Source: Caldifarciminota bacterium (GTDB lineage Bacteria > Hydrothermota > UBA3072). From it: a stretch of DNA of 64,000 nt. Shown here in pieces: positions 51,150 to 60,360 of this stretch; within the stretch, counting starts at the first letter, position 1; each line of letters starts with the position of its first letter. The translations under genes were made by a program, and so were the position numbers. The DNA lies in assembly GCA_016930175.1 (NCBI GenBank), contig JAFGHJ010000013.1, positions 62,001-126,000 on the forward strand, in the 5' to 3' direction. The notes below the pieces were generated by a model. That model ran no database searches, had not been told where the DNA came from, and saw only the letters and a program-made list of their open reading frames with translations.

Positions 51150-51447
51150 GTTAGTCTGTTGGACCTTTAGTGCAAAGTAAATGGCACGAAGTGCGGAGTT
51201 CCGAGTGCTGAGTTTTTTGGTTTTGTTGAGTCAAAGATTAATAAAAAAAACTTAAAAGTTTATTCGTTAATTTGTGCTATTTGTTGTTATATTTTCTTTT
51301 GGTGAGGGGTTGGGGTATAAAAAAATAAAAATTTTTTGTTGTTTCTCTGTGTTCTCTGTAGTTCAAAATCCTGAAGTGTGGGGTGGTTTTTACTGAAACA
51401 TATAATCTTTAGTTTTTCTCTGCGTACTTTGCGTCTCTGCGGTGAGA
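51150..51447. repeat. Repeat-rich gap before the methyltransferase gene
   Basis: About 300 bp with GCACGAAGTGCGGAGTTCCGAGTGCTGAG (51182 onward) and G/T-rich units (TTTCTCTGTGTTCTCTGTAG at 51341 and TCTCTGCGTACTTTGCGTCTCTGCGGTGAG at 51417). No gene seen. Confidence 0.7.
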
Positions 51448-51951
51448 TTAGAACAGTTCCTCTTCGGGGGCGAATTTCCTTCCGATAACAATATTGTCGT
51501 TTCTTTCCGTTTTCATCATGGTATTTAAAAATCTTTCCTGAACTTTTGCTCGCTCGATATTAGATTCTGTAATGATTACAAGTCCATCACATCTTAATAC
51601 TCTCATAGCTTCCTTATAAGCTATAAGAGGTTCGGTTCCGAATTGTTCGAGCCATGATACAGAATACAGAAAAAGTATTCCATCAATACATTCTTCAGGA
51701 AAAGGCAGATTAACGGCGTTTGCTTTTAAGGGAATTATTTTTTTCGAAATTTTTTTACTGATTTTCTTGCTTTCTACAGAACAGATGAGTTTTTCCTTAA
51801 ACTGGGTCATTTTTTGGTAACGGTCGATTGCGAAAACGACTACTCCTTTAGATGCAAGGGTTATTGAAGGTTCAATGTTATCCCAGCACCCTATATCTAT
51901 TACTTTTTTCCCCGGTCCGAAAAATGGTATCGACGCAAAATTTTCTTTCAT
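51448..51951 (-). CDS. Class I SAM-dependent methyltransferase
   Basis: 167 aa. Motif I is KVIDIGCWDNIEPSITLASKGVVVFAIDRYQKM, motif post I ANAVNLPFPEECIDGILFLYSVSWLEQFG, then EAMRVLRCDGLVIITESN. Short for the family (a usual Methyltransf_11 core is about 200 aa), but start and core are intact. Alone on the minus strand, with a promoter whose start point coincides with the ATG. Substrate unknown. Confidence 0.82.
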   Translation of the reverse strand: MKENFASIPFFGPGKKVIDIGCWDNIEPSITLASKGVVVFAIDRYQKMTQFKEKLICSVESKKISKKISKKIIPLKANAVNLPFPEECIDGILFLYSVSWLEQFGTEPLIAYKEAMRVLRCDGLVIITESNIERAKVQERFLNTMMKTERNDNIVIGRKFAPEEELF

Positions 51952-51958
51952 TGAGAGA

Positions 51959-51986
51959 AAATTAGATTATTAATCTTCATTGTCAA
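51959..51986 (-). promoter_or_regulatory. Promoter of the short methyltransferase gene
   Basis: Minus-strand TTGACA (51981-51986), 16-bp spacer, TAATTT (51959-51964). The ATG at 51951 is 7 nt from the -10, so the message is leaderless if this is used. Confidence 0.6.
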
Positions 51987-52014
51987 GTATAATTTGAATT
52001 ATTGTTGAAAAAGA

Positions 52015-52110
52015 AGTTAGTAGTTGGAAGCTAGTAGTTAGAATAAACAACAAAAATCTCTGTGCGCTCTGTGCTCTCTGTGTGAGAATAATTCGGGGTT
52101 GGGAGTGGGG
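52015..52110. repeat. Dispersed repeats upstream of wecC
   Basis: TTAGTAGTTGGAAGCTAGTAGTTAG (52018 onward) and TCTCTGTGCGCTCTGTGCTCTCTGTGTGAGAATAATTC (52051 onward). The two repeat families stand side by side here. Confidence 0.7.
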
Positions 52111-52116
52111 TGAGTC

Positions 52117-52144
52117 TTGACACATAAGAAAGTAGTAATATATT
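52117..52144 (+). promoter_or_regulatory. Promoter of the exopolysaccharide locus
   Basis: TTGACA (52117-52122), 16-bp spacer, TATATT (52139-52144). The ATG at 52151 is 6 nt after the -10, so the first gene should be translated from a leaderless message. Confidence 0.75.
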
Positions 52145-52150
52145 GAATCT

Positions 52151-53449
52151 ATGGAAGATAGTAAAGAAATACGCGAAAAGGTTCTTGGCATAATTGGTTT
52201 GGGTTATGTTGGATTACCTCTTGCTATGGAATTTGTGCGTGCCGGTTACAAAACAATTGGTTTCGACATCGACGTAAAAAAAATCGATAAGCTTTCCAAC
52301 GGAGAAATTTATTTAAAACACATACAAGAAGAAAGGGTCAAAGATTTTTTTAATTCGGGTCTTTTTGCCGCGACGACAGATTTTTTAAGGTTAAACGAAG
52401 TGGATTTAGTTTCTATTTGTGTCCCTACTCCGCTTGATAAATACCGTCAGCCTGATTTGTCCTTTGTTGAGAATTCAGCCAGAGCGGTAGCGGAAAATTT
52501 TAAGCAGGGAGCTATAGTTGTCCTAGAATCTACGGTTTATCCCGGTACCACGAGAGAAGTTCTACTTCCGATATTAGAGACAGGTGGTAATAAATTAGAT
52601 ATGGAATTTTATCTCGCGTTTTCCCCTGAAAGAGAAGATCCGGGTAATGAGAAATTTACAACGAAAAACATTCCTAAAGTAGTTGGTGGTCTTACTAAGC
52701 AGTCTAGAAGAAAAGTTGTAGAAATTTATAAAACTATTTTTGACGAAATTGTAGAAGTTTCGTCTGCCGAAGTAGCGGAAGCGACAAAAATATTGGAAAA
52801 CACTTACCGTTCTGTAAATATTGCTCTTGTAAACGAGCTTAAGATTATATTTGACAAGATGGGAATAAATGTGTGGGAAGTAATCGAGGCGGCTAAGACA
52901 AAACCTTTTGGTTTTACGCCTTTTTATCCCGGACCTGGTCTTGGTGGTCATTGTATTCCAATAGATCCTTTTTATCTTTCCTGGAAGGCTCGAAAGTTTG
53001 GAGTTAATACAAGATTCATTGAGCTTGCAGGTGAAATAAATACGATGATGCCCGAATATGTAATAATGAAAACTATATCCGCCTTGAATAGGAAGAAAAA
53101 ATCTTTAAAAGATTCAAAGATACTTGTTATAGGTATTGCCTATAAAAGAAATATCGATGACTCAAGAGAATCTCCGGGTATAAAGATAATAGAGCTTCTT
53201 CAGGAAGGTGGGGCAGAAGTATCTTATTATGACCCTCATATTCCTCAGATATATGATATGAGGCAGACCGATTTAGTGATGAGTTCGGTAAAATTGACGG
53301 AAGAACTTTTAAAGGAACAGGATGCGGTTATTATCGTTACCGCTCATTCCAATATCGATTACAAGAATATTGTCGATAATTCTTCAGTTGTTATAGACAC
53401 GCGCAACGCTCTTTCTGGCATTAAAAGTAGTAAAATTTTCAGAGCCTGA
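52151..53449 (+). CDS. wecC: Nucleotide-sugar dehydrogenase (UDP-ManNAc/GlcNAc dehydrogenase type)
   Basis: 432 aa. The NAD-binding start is LGIIGLGYVGLPLAMEFVRAGYKTIGFDID; VVLESTVYPGTTREVL and the catalytic Cys motif PGPGLGGHCIPIDPFYL follow, then the C-terminal UDP-binding GIAYKRNIDDSRESPGI. The family oxidises a UDP-hexose to the uronic acid in two NAD-dependent steps. Pairing with a wecB-type epimerase suggests UDP-N-acetylmannosaminuronate; a WbpA/UDP-GlcNAc 6-dehydrogenase is the alternative. First gene of the locus, one base before wecB. Confidence 0.9.
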   Translation: MEDSKEIREKVLGIIGLGYVGLPLAMEFVRAGYKTIGFDIDVKKIDKLSNGEIYLKHIQEERVKDFFNSGLFAATTDFLRLNEVDLVSICVPTPLDKYRQPDLSFVENSARAVAENFKQGAIVVLESTVYPGTTREVLLPILETGGNKLDMEFYLAFSPEREDPGNEKFTTKNIPKVVGGLTKQSRRKVVEIYKTIFDEIVEVSSAEVAEATKILENTYRSVNIALVNELKIIFDKMGINVWEVIEAAKTKPFGFTPFYPGPGLGGHCIPIDPFYLSWKARKFGVNTRFIELAGEINTMMPEYVIMKTISALNRKKKSLKDSKILVIGIAYKRNIDDSRESPGIKIIELLQEGGAEVSYYDPHIPQIYDMRQTDLVMSSVKLTEELLKEQDAVIIVTAHSNIDYKNIVDNSSVVIDTRNALSGIKSSKIFRA

Positions 53450-54532
53450 ATGAAGCTTATTCATGTGGTTGGAGCCAGACCTAATTTCATGAAAATAGCT
53501 CCGATTATGAGAGTGGCTTCGCGCTATGATAATATCGAACAAGTTCTCGTTCATACAGGACAGCATTATGATGATAATATGTCACAATGGTTTTTCGATG
53601 AACTTGGAATAAAACAACCGGATGTGAACCTTGAAGTGGGTTCAGGTTCTCATGGAGAGCAGACCGGTGAAATAATGAAAAGATTCGAGAAATTTATTAT
53701 GAAAGAGGGAGGAGATGTTGTTGTGGTTGTTGGCGACGTCAATTCAACCATAGCTTGCGGACTTGTCGCTGCTAAGCTGCAAATACCTTTAGCTCACGTT
53801 GAAGCGGGCTTAAGAAGTTTTGATAGAAGTATGCCTGAGGAAATAAACAGACTTCTTACCGATTCGATTTCCGATTATCTTTTTACGCCTGCGGAAGAGG
53901 CAAATGAGAATCTTAAAAAAGAAGGAGTCTCAGAAGAAAAAATACATCTGGTCGGTGATATAATGATAGATACATTAATCTGGGAGATGGAAAGAACTGC
54001 CGATATAGATAAGCCTCCGTTTGAATATCTTGAAGCGGGTAAATATGCTGCTTTAACCCTTCATCGTCCCAGTAATGTGGATAATGAAGAAACTTTCAAA
54101 GAAATTGTCGAGGCTTTAAATATCGTTTCTAAAAAAATAAAAATAGTATTTCCTGCCCATCCGAGAACTCAGGAACGAATGAGGAAATTTAAAATTGACC
54201 TTGATGTAGATACCGTTAAAGTTATCAATCCTATTTCGTATAGAGATTTTCTAAGATTATATAAGAATTCGAAATTTGTTTTAACTGATTCGGGCAGCAT
54301 TCAGCAAGAAACCACGTATCTGAATATCCCATGCCTCACGATAAGGGAAAATACAGAGAGACCTTTTACTATCACTAAGGGTACTAATGTATTAGTTGGT
54401 AAAAAGGGGAATGTTATCGTGGAGGAATCTTTGAAAATACTAAATGGTAAACAGAAAGAATCATCAGGTATACCCTTATGGGATGGAAAAACCGCGGAGA
54501 GGATAATTAAAGTTTTTTTAGAAGTCGAATAA
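53450..54532 (+). CDS. wecB: UDP-N-acetylglucosamine 2-epimerase (non-hydrolysing)
   Basis: 360 aa. KLIHVVGARPNFMKIAPIMR is the family start. Others are VLVHTGQHYDDNMS, VVGDVNSTIACGLVAAKLQIPLAHVEAGLRSFDRSMPEEINR, TLHRPSNVD, and LTDSGSIQQETTYLNIPCLTIRENTERP. It interconverts UDP-GlcNAc and UDP-ManNAc in the cytoplasm. Follows wecC with no gap, and is followed by a strong A/T hairpin. Confidence 0.95.
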   Translation: MKLIHVVGARPNFMKIAPIMRVASRYDNIEQVLVHTGQHYDDNMSQWFFDELGIKQPDVNLEVGSGSHGEQTGEIMKRFEKFIMKEGGDVVVVVGDVNSTIACGLVAAKLQIPLAHVEAGLRSFDRSMPEEINRLLTDSISDYLFTPAEEANENLKKEGVSEEKIHLVGDIMIDTLIWEMERTADIDKPPFEYLEAGKYAALTLHRPSNVDNEETFKEIVEALNIVSKKIKIVFPAHPRTQERMRKFKIDLDVDTVKVINPISYRDFLRLYKNSKFVLTDSGSIQQETTYLNIPCLTIRENTERPFTITKGTNVLVGKKGNVIVEESLKILNGKQKESSGIPLWDGKTAERIIKVFLEVE

Positions 54533-54591
54533 ATGGAATAATTTTTACAAAGTATGGTACGAAATTTTACTTTTCGGTCATTATACATAAG

Positions 54592-54621
54592 AAAAAATAA
54601 TTCTTTAGAGAATTATTTTTT
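54592..54621. terminator. AT-only bidirectional hairpin after wecB
   Basis: AAAAAATAATTCT (54592-54604), loop TTAG, AGAATTATTTTTT (54609-54621): a perfect 13-bp inverted repeat with T tracts on both strands. It divides the locus into wecCB and the downstream genes. Confidence 0.7.
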
Positions 54622-54714
54622 GTGTTGAAACATAAGGTAAAGATGGAGATTTTTATGGTAAAAAGGAATGTAGATTTTGGTAGGTATAGATTTTTCTAAA
54701 TTAAGGGGATTATT

Positions 54715-56850
54715 ATGAAACAGGTTTTTATAAAAAAGGGTAAAGTTTTGGTCGAGGAAGTTCCTTCTCCTTTAGTTGAAGAAAATACCGTATTAGTTGA
54801 AGTTGCGTATTCCGTTATAAGTCCGGGAACGGAATTATCTGGAGTTGAGAGAACTGGAGAATCTCTCATAAGCAAAACCTTGAATAATCCGAAGAAAGTA
54901 AAAAAAATGTTCGATTTTCTTAAAGGTAATGGTGTAAAAAAAACAATAGATATTATAAAGAGCAAGACCGGAGGAATATTAACTCCGGGATATTCTTGCG
55001 CAGGGTATGTAATTCAAGTAGGGAAGAATGTTTCTGATATAAAAAATGGCGACTGTGTAGCTTGCGGAGGGGCGGGTAGAGCATTTCACGCAGAGATTGT
55101 AAGTGTTCCTAGAAATCTTGTTGTGAAGATCCCGGAAGGGTGTGATCTTAAACAGGCAGCGTCTGTAACTATCGGCAGTATTGCCATGCAGGGATTGAGA
55201 AGATGTAATCCGCAACTTGGGGAATTCATTGCCGTTGTTGGGCTTGGTTTATTAGGACAGATAACAACTCAGTTATTAAGAATCAATGGATGTAGAACAA
55301 TAGGTTTCGATGTAAAGCAAGAACGAGTGAAAAAAGCTATGGAACTTGGAATGGATAAAGGTTTTGTAGTGAGAAGAGTAAATGTTCAAGAAGAAGTTAA
55401 GAATTTTACTGAAGGTCATGGTGTTGATGCTACTATTATAACCGCTTCATCAAAAAGTAGTGAAATAACTCAGATGGCTTTAGAAATAACAAGAAAAAAA
55501 GGTAGGGTTGTTGTTGTTGGAGATGTTGGTATGGATATAAAAAGAGAACCATTTTATCGGAAAGAATTAGACTTTCTTATTTCCTGTTCTTATGGGCCTG
55601 GGAGATATGATGAAAATTATGAGGAAAAGGGCATTAATTATCCATATCCATATGTTAGATGGACAGAAAACCATAACATGAAGGAATATCTTAATCTTAT
55701 TGCGGATAAAAAAGTAGATTTTACGAGCTTAGTAGAAGGAGAATATAAGGTATCGCAGGCACCCGATGCTTATAAGGAGTTACAGAATAAAGAAAGAAAA
55801 CCTTTGTCGATTTTAATAGATTATGAAATTGATAAAAAAGAAAACCGGAAATTAGATATGAAAATAAACTTGAAGAAAAGAGTTCCTTCTCGAAATAATA
55901 AAATAAAAATTGCTGTGATTGGTGCCGGTAGTTTTGCGACTGGGTTTCATCTTCCCAATTTAAAGAAACTCTCTAATCTATATTCGATTACTGCGATTGT
56001 TGATGTAAATGGAGCATTGGCAAGAAAGGTTGCAGATAAATTTGATGCCGAATATTGTACTACCGATTATAAAAAAGTTTTAGAAGATTATGCAATTGGT
56101 TGCATTTTTATCACAACAAGACATAATCTTCACTCGCAAATAGTTATCGATTCGCTGAAAGCGGGAAAAAATGTTTTTGTTGAAAAGCCACTTGCGTTGA
56201 ATGAAAAGGAATTAGATAATGTTATTAAAACCTATAAGAAATCCGATTCCGTTTTAATGGTAGGCTTTAACAGGAGATTTTCTCCAGCCGCGGATATGGC
56301 TTTTGACATTATAGGGGAAAGAAAAACCCCTGTTGTTATAGTTTACAGGGTTAATGCTGGTTATATTCCTCTTGATCATTGGGTCCATACAAAAGAAGGT
56401 GGGGGAAGAATAATAGGAGAGGCATGTCATATGCTTGATTTTTTTAGATTTTTCACTAAAAGTGAAGTAGAGTCAGTAGATGTGAGTAGCATATCTCCGA
56501 AGACAGATCACATTTCCCCTTTTGATAATTTCAGCACAACCGTTAAATATCTGGATGGATCAATGTGTTCTTTGATATATACTGCTGTAGGGTCAAAAGA
56601 CATGAGTAAAGAATACATAGAAATATATAGTGAAAATAAAGTCCTTGTGATAGATGATTTTAAACGCTTGGATATTTACGGAAAAAATATAAGAGGCTGG
56701 CAGGGGAAACAGGATAAAGGCCATTTTAAAGAATTGATAGATTTAGGTTTGTCTCTAAAAGAAGGTAGGCGGATTCCAATTCCATTCAATGAAATTGTAG
56801 AGACAACTAAATTAAGTTTTTTGATAGATAAAGGAATCAGAAGCTCTTAG
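54715..56850 (+). CDS. Bi-domain oxidoreductase (MDR dehydrogenase plus Gfo/Idh/MocA)
   Basis: 711 aa. Residues 1-360 are a medium-chain dehydrogenase (VAYSVISPGTELSGVERTGESLI; nucleotide fold IAVVGLGLLGQITTQLLRINGCRTIGFDV) without the usual catalytic and structural zinc cysteine arrangement. Residues about 385-705 are a Gfo/Idh/MocA domain (IKIAVIGAGSFATGFHLPNLKKL, the catalytic EKPLALNEKE, and GGGRIIGEACHMLDFFRFF). The pairing is the known bi-domain oxidoreductase of surface polysaccharide clusters. It probably oxidises and reduces a sugar linked to a nucleotide or lipid; the reaction is unknown. Confidence 0.88.
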   Translation: MKQVFIKKGKVLVEEVPSPLVEENTVLVEVAYSVISPGTELSGVERTGESLISKTLNNPKKVKKMFDFLKGNGVKKTIDIIKSKTGGILTPGYSCAGYVIQVGKNVSDIKNGDCVACGGAGRAFHAEIVSVPRNLVVKIPEGCDLKQAASVTIGSIAMQGLRRCNPQLGEFIAVVGLGLLGQITTQLLRINGCRTIGFDVKQERVKKAMELGMDKGFVVRRVNVQEEVKNFTEGHGVDATIITASSKSSEITQMALEITRKKGRVVVVGDVGMDIKREPFYRKELDFLISCSYGPGRYDENYEEKGINYPYPYVRWTENHNMKEYLNLIADKKVDFTSLVEGEYKVSQAPDAYKELQNKERKPLSILIDYEIDKKENRKLDMKINLKKRVPSRNNKIKIAVIGAGSFATGFHLPNLKKLSNLYSITAIVDVNGALARKVADKFDAEYCTTDYKKVLEDYAIGCIFITTRHNLHSQIVIDSLKAGKNVFVEKPLALNEKELDNVIKTYKKSDSVLMVGFNRRFSPAADMAFDIIGERKTPVVIVYRVNAGYIPLDHWVHTKEGGGRIIGEACHMLDFFRFFTKSEVESVDVSSISPKTDHISPFDNFSTTVKYLDGSMCSLIYTAVGSKDMSKEYIEIYSENKVLVIDDFKRLDIYGKNIRGWQGKQDKGHFKELIDLGLSLKEGRRIPIPFNEIVETTKLSFLIDKGIRSS

Positions 56851-56864
56851 TTTTTAGTTGTTTA

Positions 56865-58331
56865 ATGACTGCAAAATTTGTTAGGGATTTATTAAAATAT
56901 TTGCCATCGATGGTTGTACCGGCCTTAATTGGTCTTGTTACCATTCCTATTGTAGCGCATTTTTTTACACCAGAAGATTATGGACAATATATTCTTGTTA
57001 AGATCACAATATCAGTTCTTTTAATTATCATCGGATGGCTAAGTATGGCTATTTTGAGATTTTATCCAGAGTATGAAAAAAATAATAGAATTGAAGAATT
57101 TTATTCTACGGTAGTGAAATTGTTATTTTTATCTGTATTTATTGTGGTATTTTTATTTTATGTTGTTCTTTCGCTTCTTAAGAAAAGTATCGATAGTTCT
57201 TTATATTCCTTAATGCTGATAGGGTTATCAATTTTTGTGTTCAACGCAGTTTTTGATGTTTTGTTAAACTTTTTAAGAATAAGGAGAGAAGTAAATGCTT
57301 ATAATGTTTTTCGGGTTTGGGAGAGTGTTGCTTCCCTTGGTTTAGGCGTTTTTCTTGTATTTTTTATTGGTATGGATGTTGAGGGATTACTGTGGGGTAT
57401 GCTGATAAGTCTCTTTTTTGCTTTACCGTTTTTATGGAAAAGTGCGGTTAAATATTTTGCTATGAGTAGCGGATTTTCTAAAAAACTATCATTGGAAATG
57501 TTTACGTATGGTGTACCTTTAATGGTAGGGAATCTTGCCGCATGGGTATTAAGTCTATCTGACCGGTATATTCTTAACATATTTTATACTTCAAGGGAAG
57601 TAGGTATATATTCTCTGAGTTATGCCGTTTCAGAAAAGAGTATATTATTCTTATCCAGTCTTTTTTTGTTGGCATCTAGACCTCTTGGAATGAGAATATG
57701 GGAAAACGAAAGAGAAGATGTTGCCAAAGAGTACATAACTAATATAACAAGATTTTATTTAATTTTGTCAATTCCTATGGTTGTTGGATTAAGTGTGCTT
57801 GGAGAACTTATTATTAATGTAGTTGGTAGCCCAGAATATTATGAGGGGTATAGAATAATATCTTTTGTGGCGGTTAGCGGATTATTACTTGGTTTACAGC
57901 AAGAATTTCAGGTACCTTTAATTTTCAAAAAGAAGACCAATCTTATAATGTTATCAATTTTGATTTCAGGCCTTCTAAATATAGTGTTGAATTTTATCTT
58001 TATACCCGAATATGGATATTTTGCAGCGGCTGTATCGACACTTGTTTCTTATGTAGTTTTATTGGTTTCTGTAATTGTTTTTTCAAGAAATTTTTTGATA
58101 TGGAAATTTCCATTTAAAACTCTTTTAAGAGTACTAGTATGTTCTGCAATAATGGGTTTTTTTATTTATTTAATAAATAATTTTCTGGAATCTTCTTTAT
58201 TCTCTTTAACGATACTTGTAATTTTAGGAGTAATTATATATGCGATAAGTATATATATTGTGGGAGAAATTGAAAAGAAGGAAAAACATTTTCTGATAGA
58301 AAAAATAAGATATATATTAAAAAAAATATAA
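56865..58331 (+). CDS. Oligosaccharide-repeat flippase (Wzx/MATE-like)
   Basis: 488 aa, 12-14 membrane helices, starting VRDLLKYLPSMVVPALIGLVTIPIVAHFFTPEDYGQYILVKI, typical of polysaccharide-transport proteins. PLMVGNLAAWVLSLSDRYILNIFYTSREVGIYSLSYAVSEK and VPLIFKKKTNLIMLSILISGLLNIVLNF are also family-like. It moves lipid-linked repeat units across the inner membrane. Sits 14 nt behind the oxidoreductase and shares TAATG with the next gene. Confidence 0.92.
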   Translation: MTAKFVRDLLKYLPSMVVPALIGLVTIPIVAHFFTPEDYGQYILVKITISVLLIIIGWLSMAILRFYPEYEKNNRIEEFYSTVVKLLFLSVFIVVFLFYVVLSLLKKSIDSSLYSLMLIGLSIFVFNAVFDVLLNFLRIRREVNAYNVFRVWESVASLGLGVFLVFFIGMDVEGLLWGMLISLFFALPFLWKSAVKYFAMSSGFSKKLSLEMFTYGVPLMVGNLAAWVLSLSDRYILNIFYTSREVGIYSLSYAVSEKSILFLSSLFLLASRPLGMRIWENEREDVAKEYITNITRFYLILSIPMVVGLSVLGELIINVVGSPEYYEGYRIISFVAVSGLLLGLQQEFQVPLIFKKKTNLIMLSILISGLLNIVLNFIFIPEYGYFAAAVSTLVSYVVLLVSVIVFSRNFLIWKFPFKTLLRVLVCSAIMGFFIYLINNFLESSLFSLTILVILGVIIYAISIYIVGEIEKKEKHFLIEKIRYILKKI

Positions 58332-60358
58332 TGAAGAAATTTAAAAAGTTGAGCGAAAAAATAGTAAGAAAAATTTCTAGACAAATTGGAGCTTTAAAAG
58401 CTGTGTTTTCTTGGGGTTTAATCTCTGATAAAGAGTTTCTTTTGGCTTTAAAAGGAGATTACGAGTCGACTTGCCAATTTATTGAAGATTTCAATAAGAG
58501 AAAGAATCCGGCTTTTTTTATTTATCCCTGGAATAAAAAAGCAACTATAAAACAGTTAAAACGTAAATTTCCAGATAATGTGAATAGTATAATCGAACGG
58601 GCTGATAATATATGTAATGGTATATTAGATATTACAGGTGCGGGAAAGATAGATTTAAAGAAGTTTTCTTATATACCCTGGCAGTATGATTTTATAAACG
58701 ATTATCGATGGAGTCAAAAATGTTATTATAAGAACATCAGGGTGCCCTATGGTAGAGGGGAGATAAAGGTGCCATGGGAGTTATCCAGGTTTCATTATGC
58801 AATAACTCTGGGTCAGGCGTATTATTTAACAGAGGAAGAAAAATATGCAAAAAAGTTTATTGATCTGGTGAAAAATTGGATTGATAATAACCCTTATCCT
58901 TTCGGTGTTAACTGGAAGTGTACAATGGAAGTTTCAATTCGTGTATCGAACTGGATATGGGGCTATTATTTTTTTAAAGAATCACCTTTTTTCTCTGAGG
59001 ATTTTCTTTTGCTGTACTTAAAAAGTATCCTACAACATTCAAGACATATAATGAATAATCTTGAAAATATAGGACCGGTAAATAGAAATCATTATCTATC
59101 GAATTTAACTGGATTAATATATGCGGGTATTTTATTTCCGGAATTTAAAGAAGCGGGTGAATGGAAAAACTTCGGAATAAAAGAAATATTCCTGGAGATA
59201 AAAAAACAAGTGAACTCTGATGGTATGGATTTTGAAGGTTCCGTCTGTTACCACTGTTTTGTTACTGAGTTATTATTCTATACTTTTGCTCTATTAAGGC
59301 TCAATAATATTTGTATCCCCAATGAAATTAATGATAGATTAGAAGATATGTTTAAATTTTTATTAAGTACGATAAAGCCTGATGCAAGGGTGCCTCAAAT
59401 CGGAGATAATGATAGTGGGCATCTTCATATAATTAATGTTCGAGCACCTCTTGACTTTTCCTATCTGCTGACTTTTGCGACCTTATTTTTCAATAAATCT
59501 GTTTTTAATATAAAAGAATTTGATTTTGCTCCAGAAGCTTTATGGGTTTTTGGAAAGAAGGCGTATGATAGATGGAAAGGAATTAAGAAAAACCGTTTGA
59601 GTGAGATTAAATCTCAATATTTTAAAAGAAGCGGTATATATATAATAAGGCATAAAAGGGATTATATTATTATTTCAAACGGGACTAACGGGCAAAACGG
59701 AAAAGGAGGACACAATCATAATGATAAGCTAGGTTTTGAGCTTTCAGTGGAAGGGCAGGATATTATAGTTGATCCTGGAACGTATATTTATACTTCGAAT
59801 CCCAAATGTAGGAATAAATTTAGATCTACGAAATACCATAATACTGTTGAGGTGGATGGGAAAGAGCAGAATATACTGGGAGATAATCTTTTTCGGATGG
59901 AAGGAAACGCGAATACACATTTAAAAGAAATTAAGGAAACGGAAGAAGCAATAGATATATCACTTAGTCATGATGGTTATCGGAGATTGGGGAATTGCGT
60001 TGTTCATTCTAGGAGATTTATATATAATAAAATAAATAGATTTCTGAAAATAGAGGATAAAATTTCCGGCGATGGAGAACACAATATTATATTCAATTTG
60101 CATTTTTCGGATGAAGTAAAGATAAAAAAGACAGGTATTAAAACATTCACACTATTTCATAATAAGTTGAACTTTCCTCTTCACATAAAAGCGTGTAATA
60201 TTAAAGAAGTTAATATAGAGGAAGGATTTATTTCGAGAAAATACGGGAAAAGATTGAAAGCAAAGGTAATTAGAGGAATCATAAAAACAGTACTGCCATT
60301 CGAATATGGATTAATTATATATATTGATGATATAAAAAATCCCAAGGAGAAAAAATAA
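58331..60358 (+). CDS. Heparinase II/III-like polysaccharide lyase
   Basis: 675 aa. N-terminal alpha/alpha toroid (about 60-400) with WQYDFINDYRWSQ, PVNRNHYLSNLTGLIYAGILFPE and FEGSVCYHCFVTELLFYTF (the proton-abstracting Tyr region), then a beta-rich domain (about 430-660) with the zinc/catalytic region GHNHNDKLGFELSVEGQDIIVDPGTYIYTSN and RSTKYHNTVEVDGKEQN. Family members cleave acidic glycans by beta-elimination and are common in EPS loci. No signal peptide is visible, so either export uses another route or it acts before polymer release. Substrate unknown; a uronic acid polymer fits wecCB. Confidence 0.85.
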   Translation: MKKFKKLSEKIVRKISRQIGALKAVFSWGLISDKEFLLALKGDYESTCQFIEDFNKRKNPAFFIYPWNKKATIKQLKRKFPDNVNSIIERADNICNGILDITGAGKIDLKKFSYIPWQYDFINDYRWSQKCYYKNIRVPYGRGEIKVPWELSRFHYAITLGQAYYLTEEEKYAKKFIDLVKNWIDNNPYPFGVNWKCTMEVSIRVSNWIWGYYFFKESPFFSEDFLLLYLKSILQHSRHIMNNLENIGPVNRNHYLSNLTGLIYAGILFPEFKEAGEWKNFGIKEIFLEIKKQVNSDGMDFEGSVCYHCFVTELLFYTFALLRLNNICIPNEINDRLEDMFKFLLSTIKPDARVPQIGDNDSGHLHIINVRAPLDFSYLLTFATLFFNKSVFNIKEFDFAPEALWVFGKKAYDRWKGIKKNRLSEIKSQYFKRSGIYIIRHKRDYIIISNGTNGQNGKGGHNHNDKLGFELSVEGQDIIVDPGTYIYTSNPKCRNKFRSTKYHNTVEVDGKEQNILGDNLFRMEGNANTHLKEIKETEEAIDISLSHDGYRRLGNCVVHSRRFIYNKINRFLKIEDKISGDGEHNIIFNLHFSDEVKIKKTGIKTFTLFHNKLNFPLHIKACNIKEVNIEEGFISRKYGKRLKAKVIRGIIKTVLPFEYGLIIYIDDIKNPKEKK

Positions 60359-60360
60359 TT

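Noticed and set aside
54655-54699. 13-codon open frame (MVKRNVDFGRYRFF) with GGAG-like text before it, upstream of the bi-domain oxidoreductase
   Set aside because: Could be a leader peptide, but there is no attenuator structure or run of regulatory codons, and the terminator lies before it, so chance is the simpler reading.
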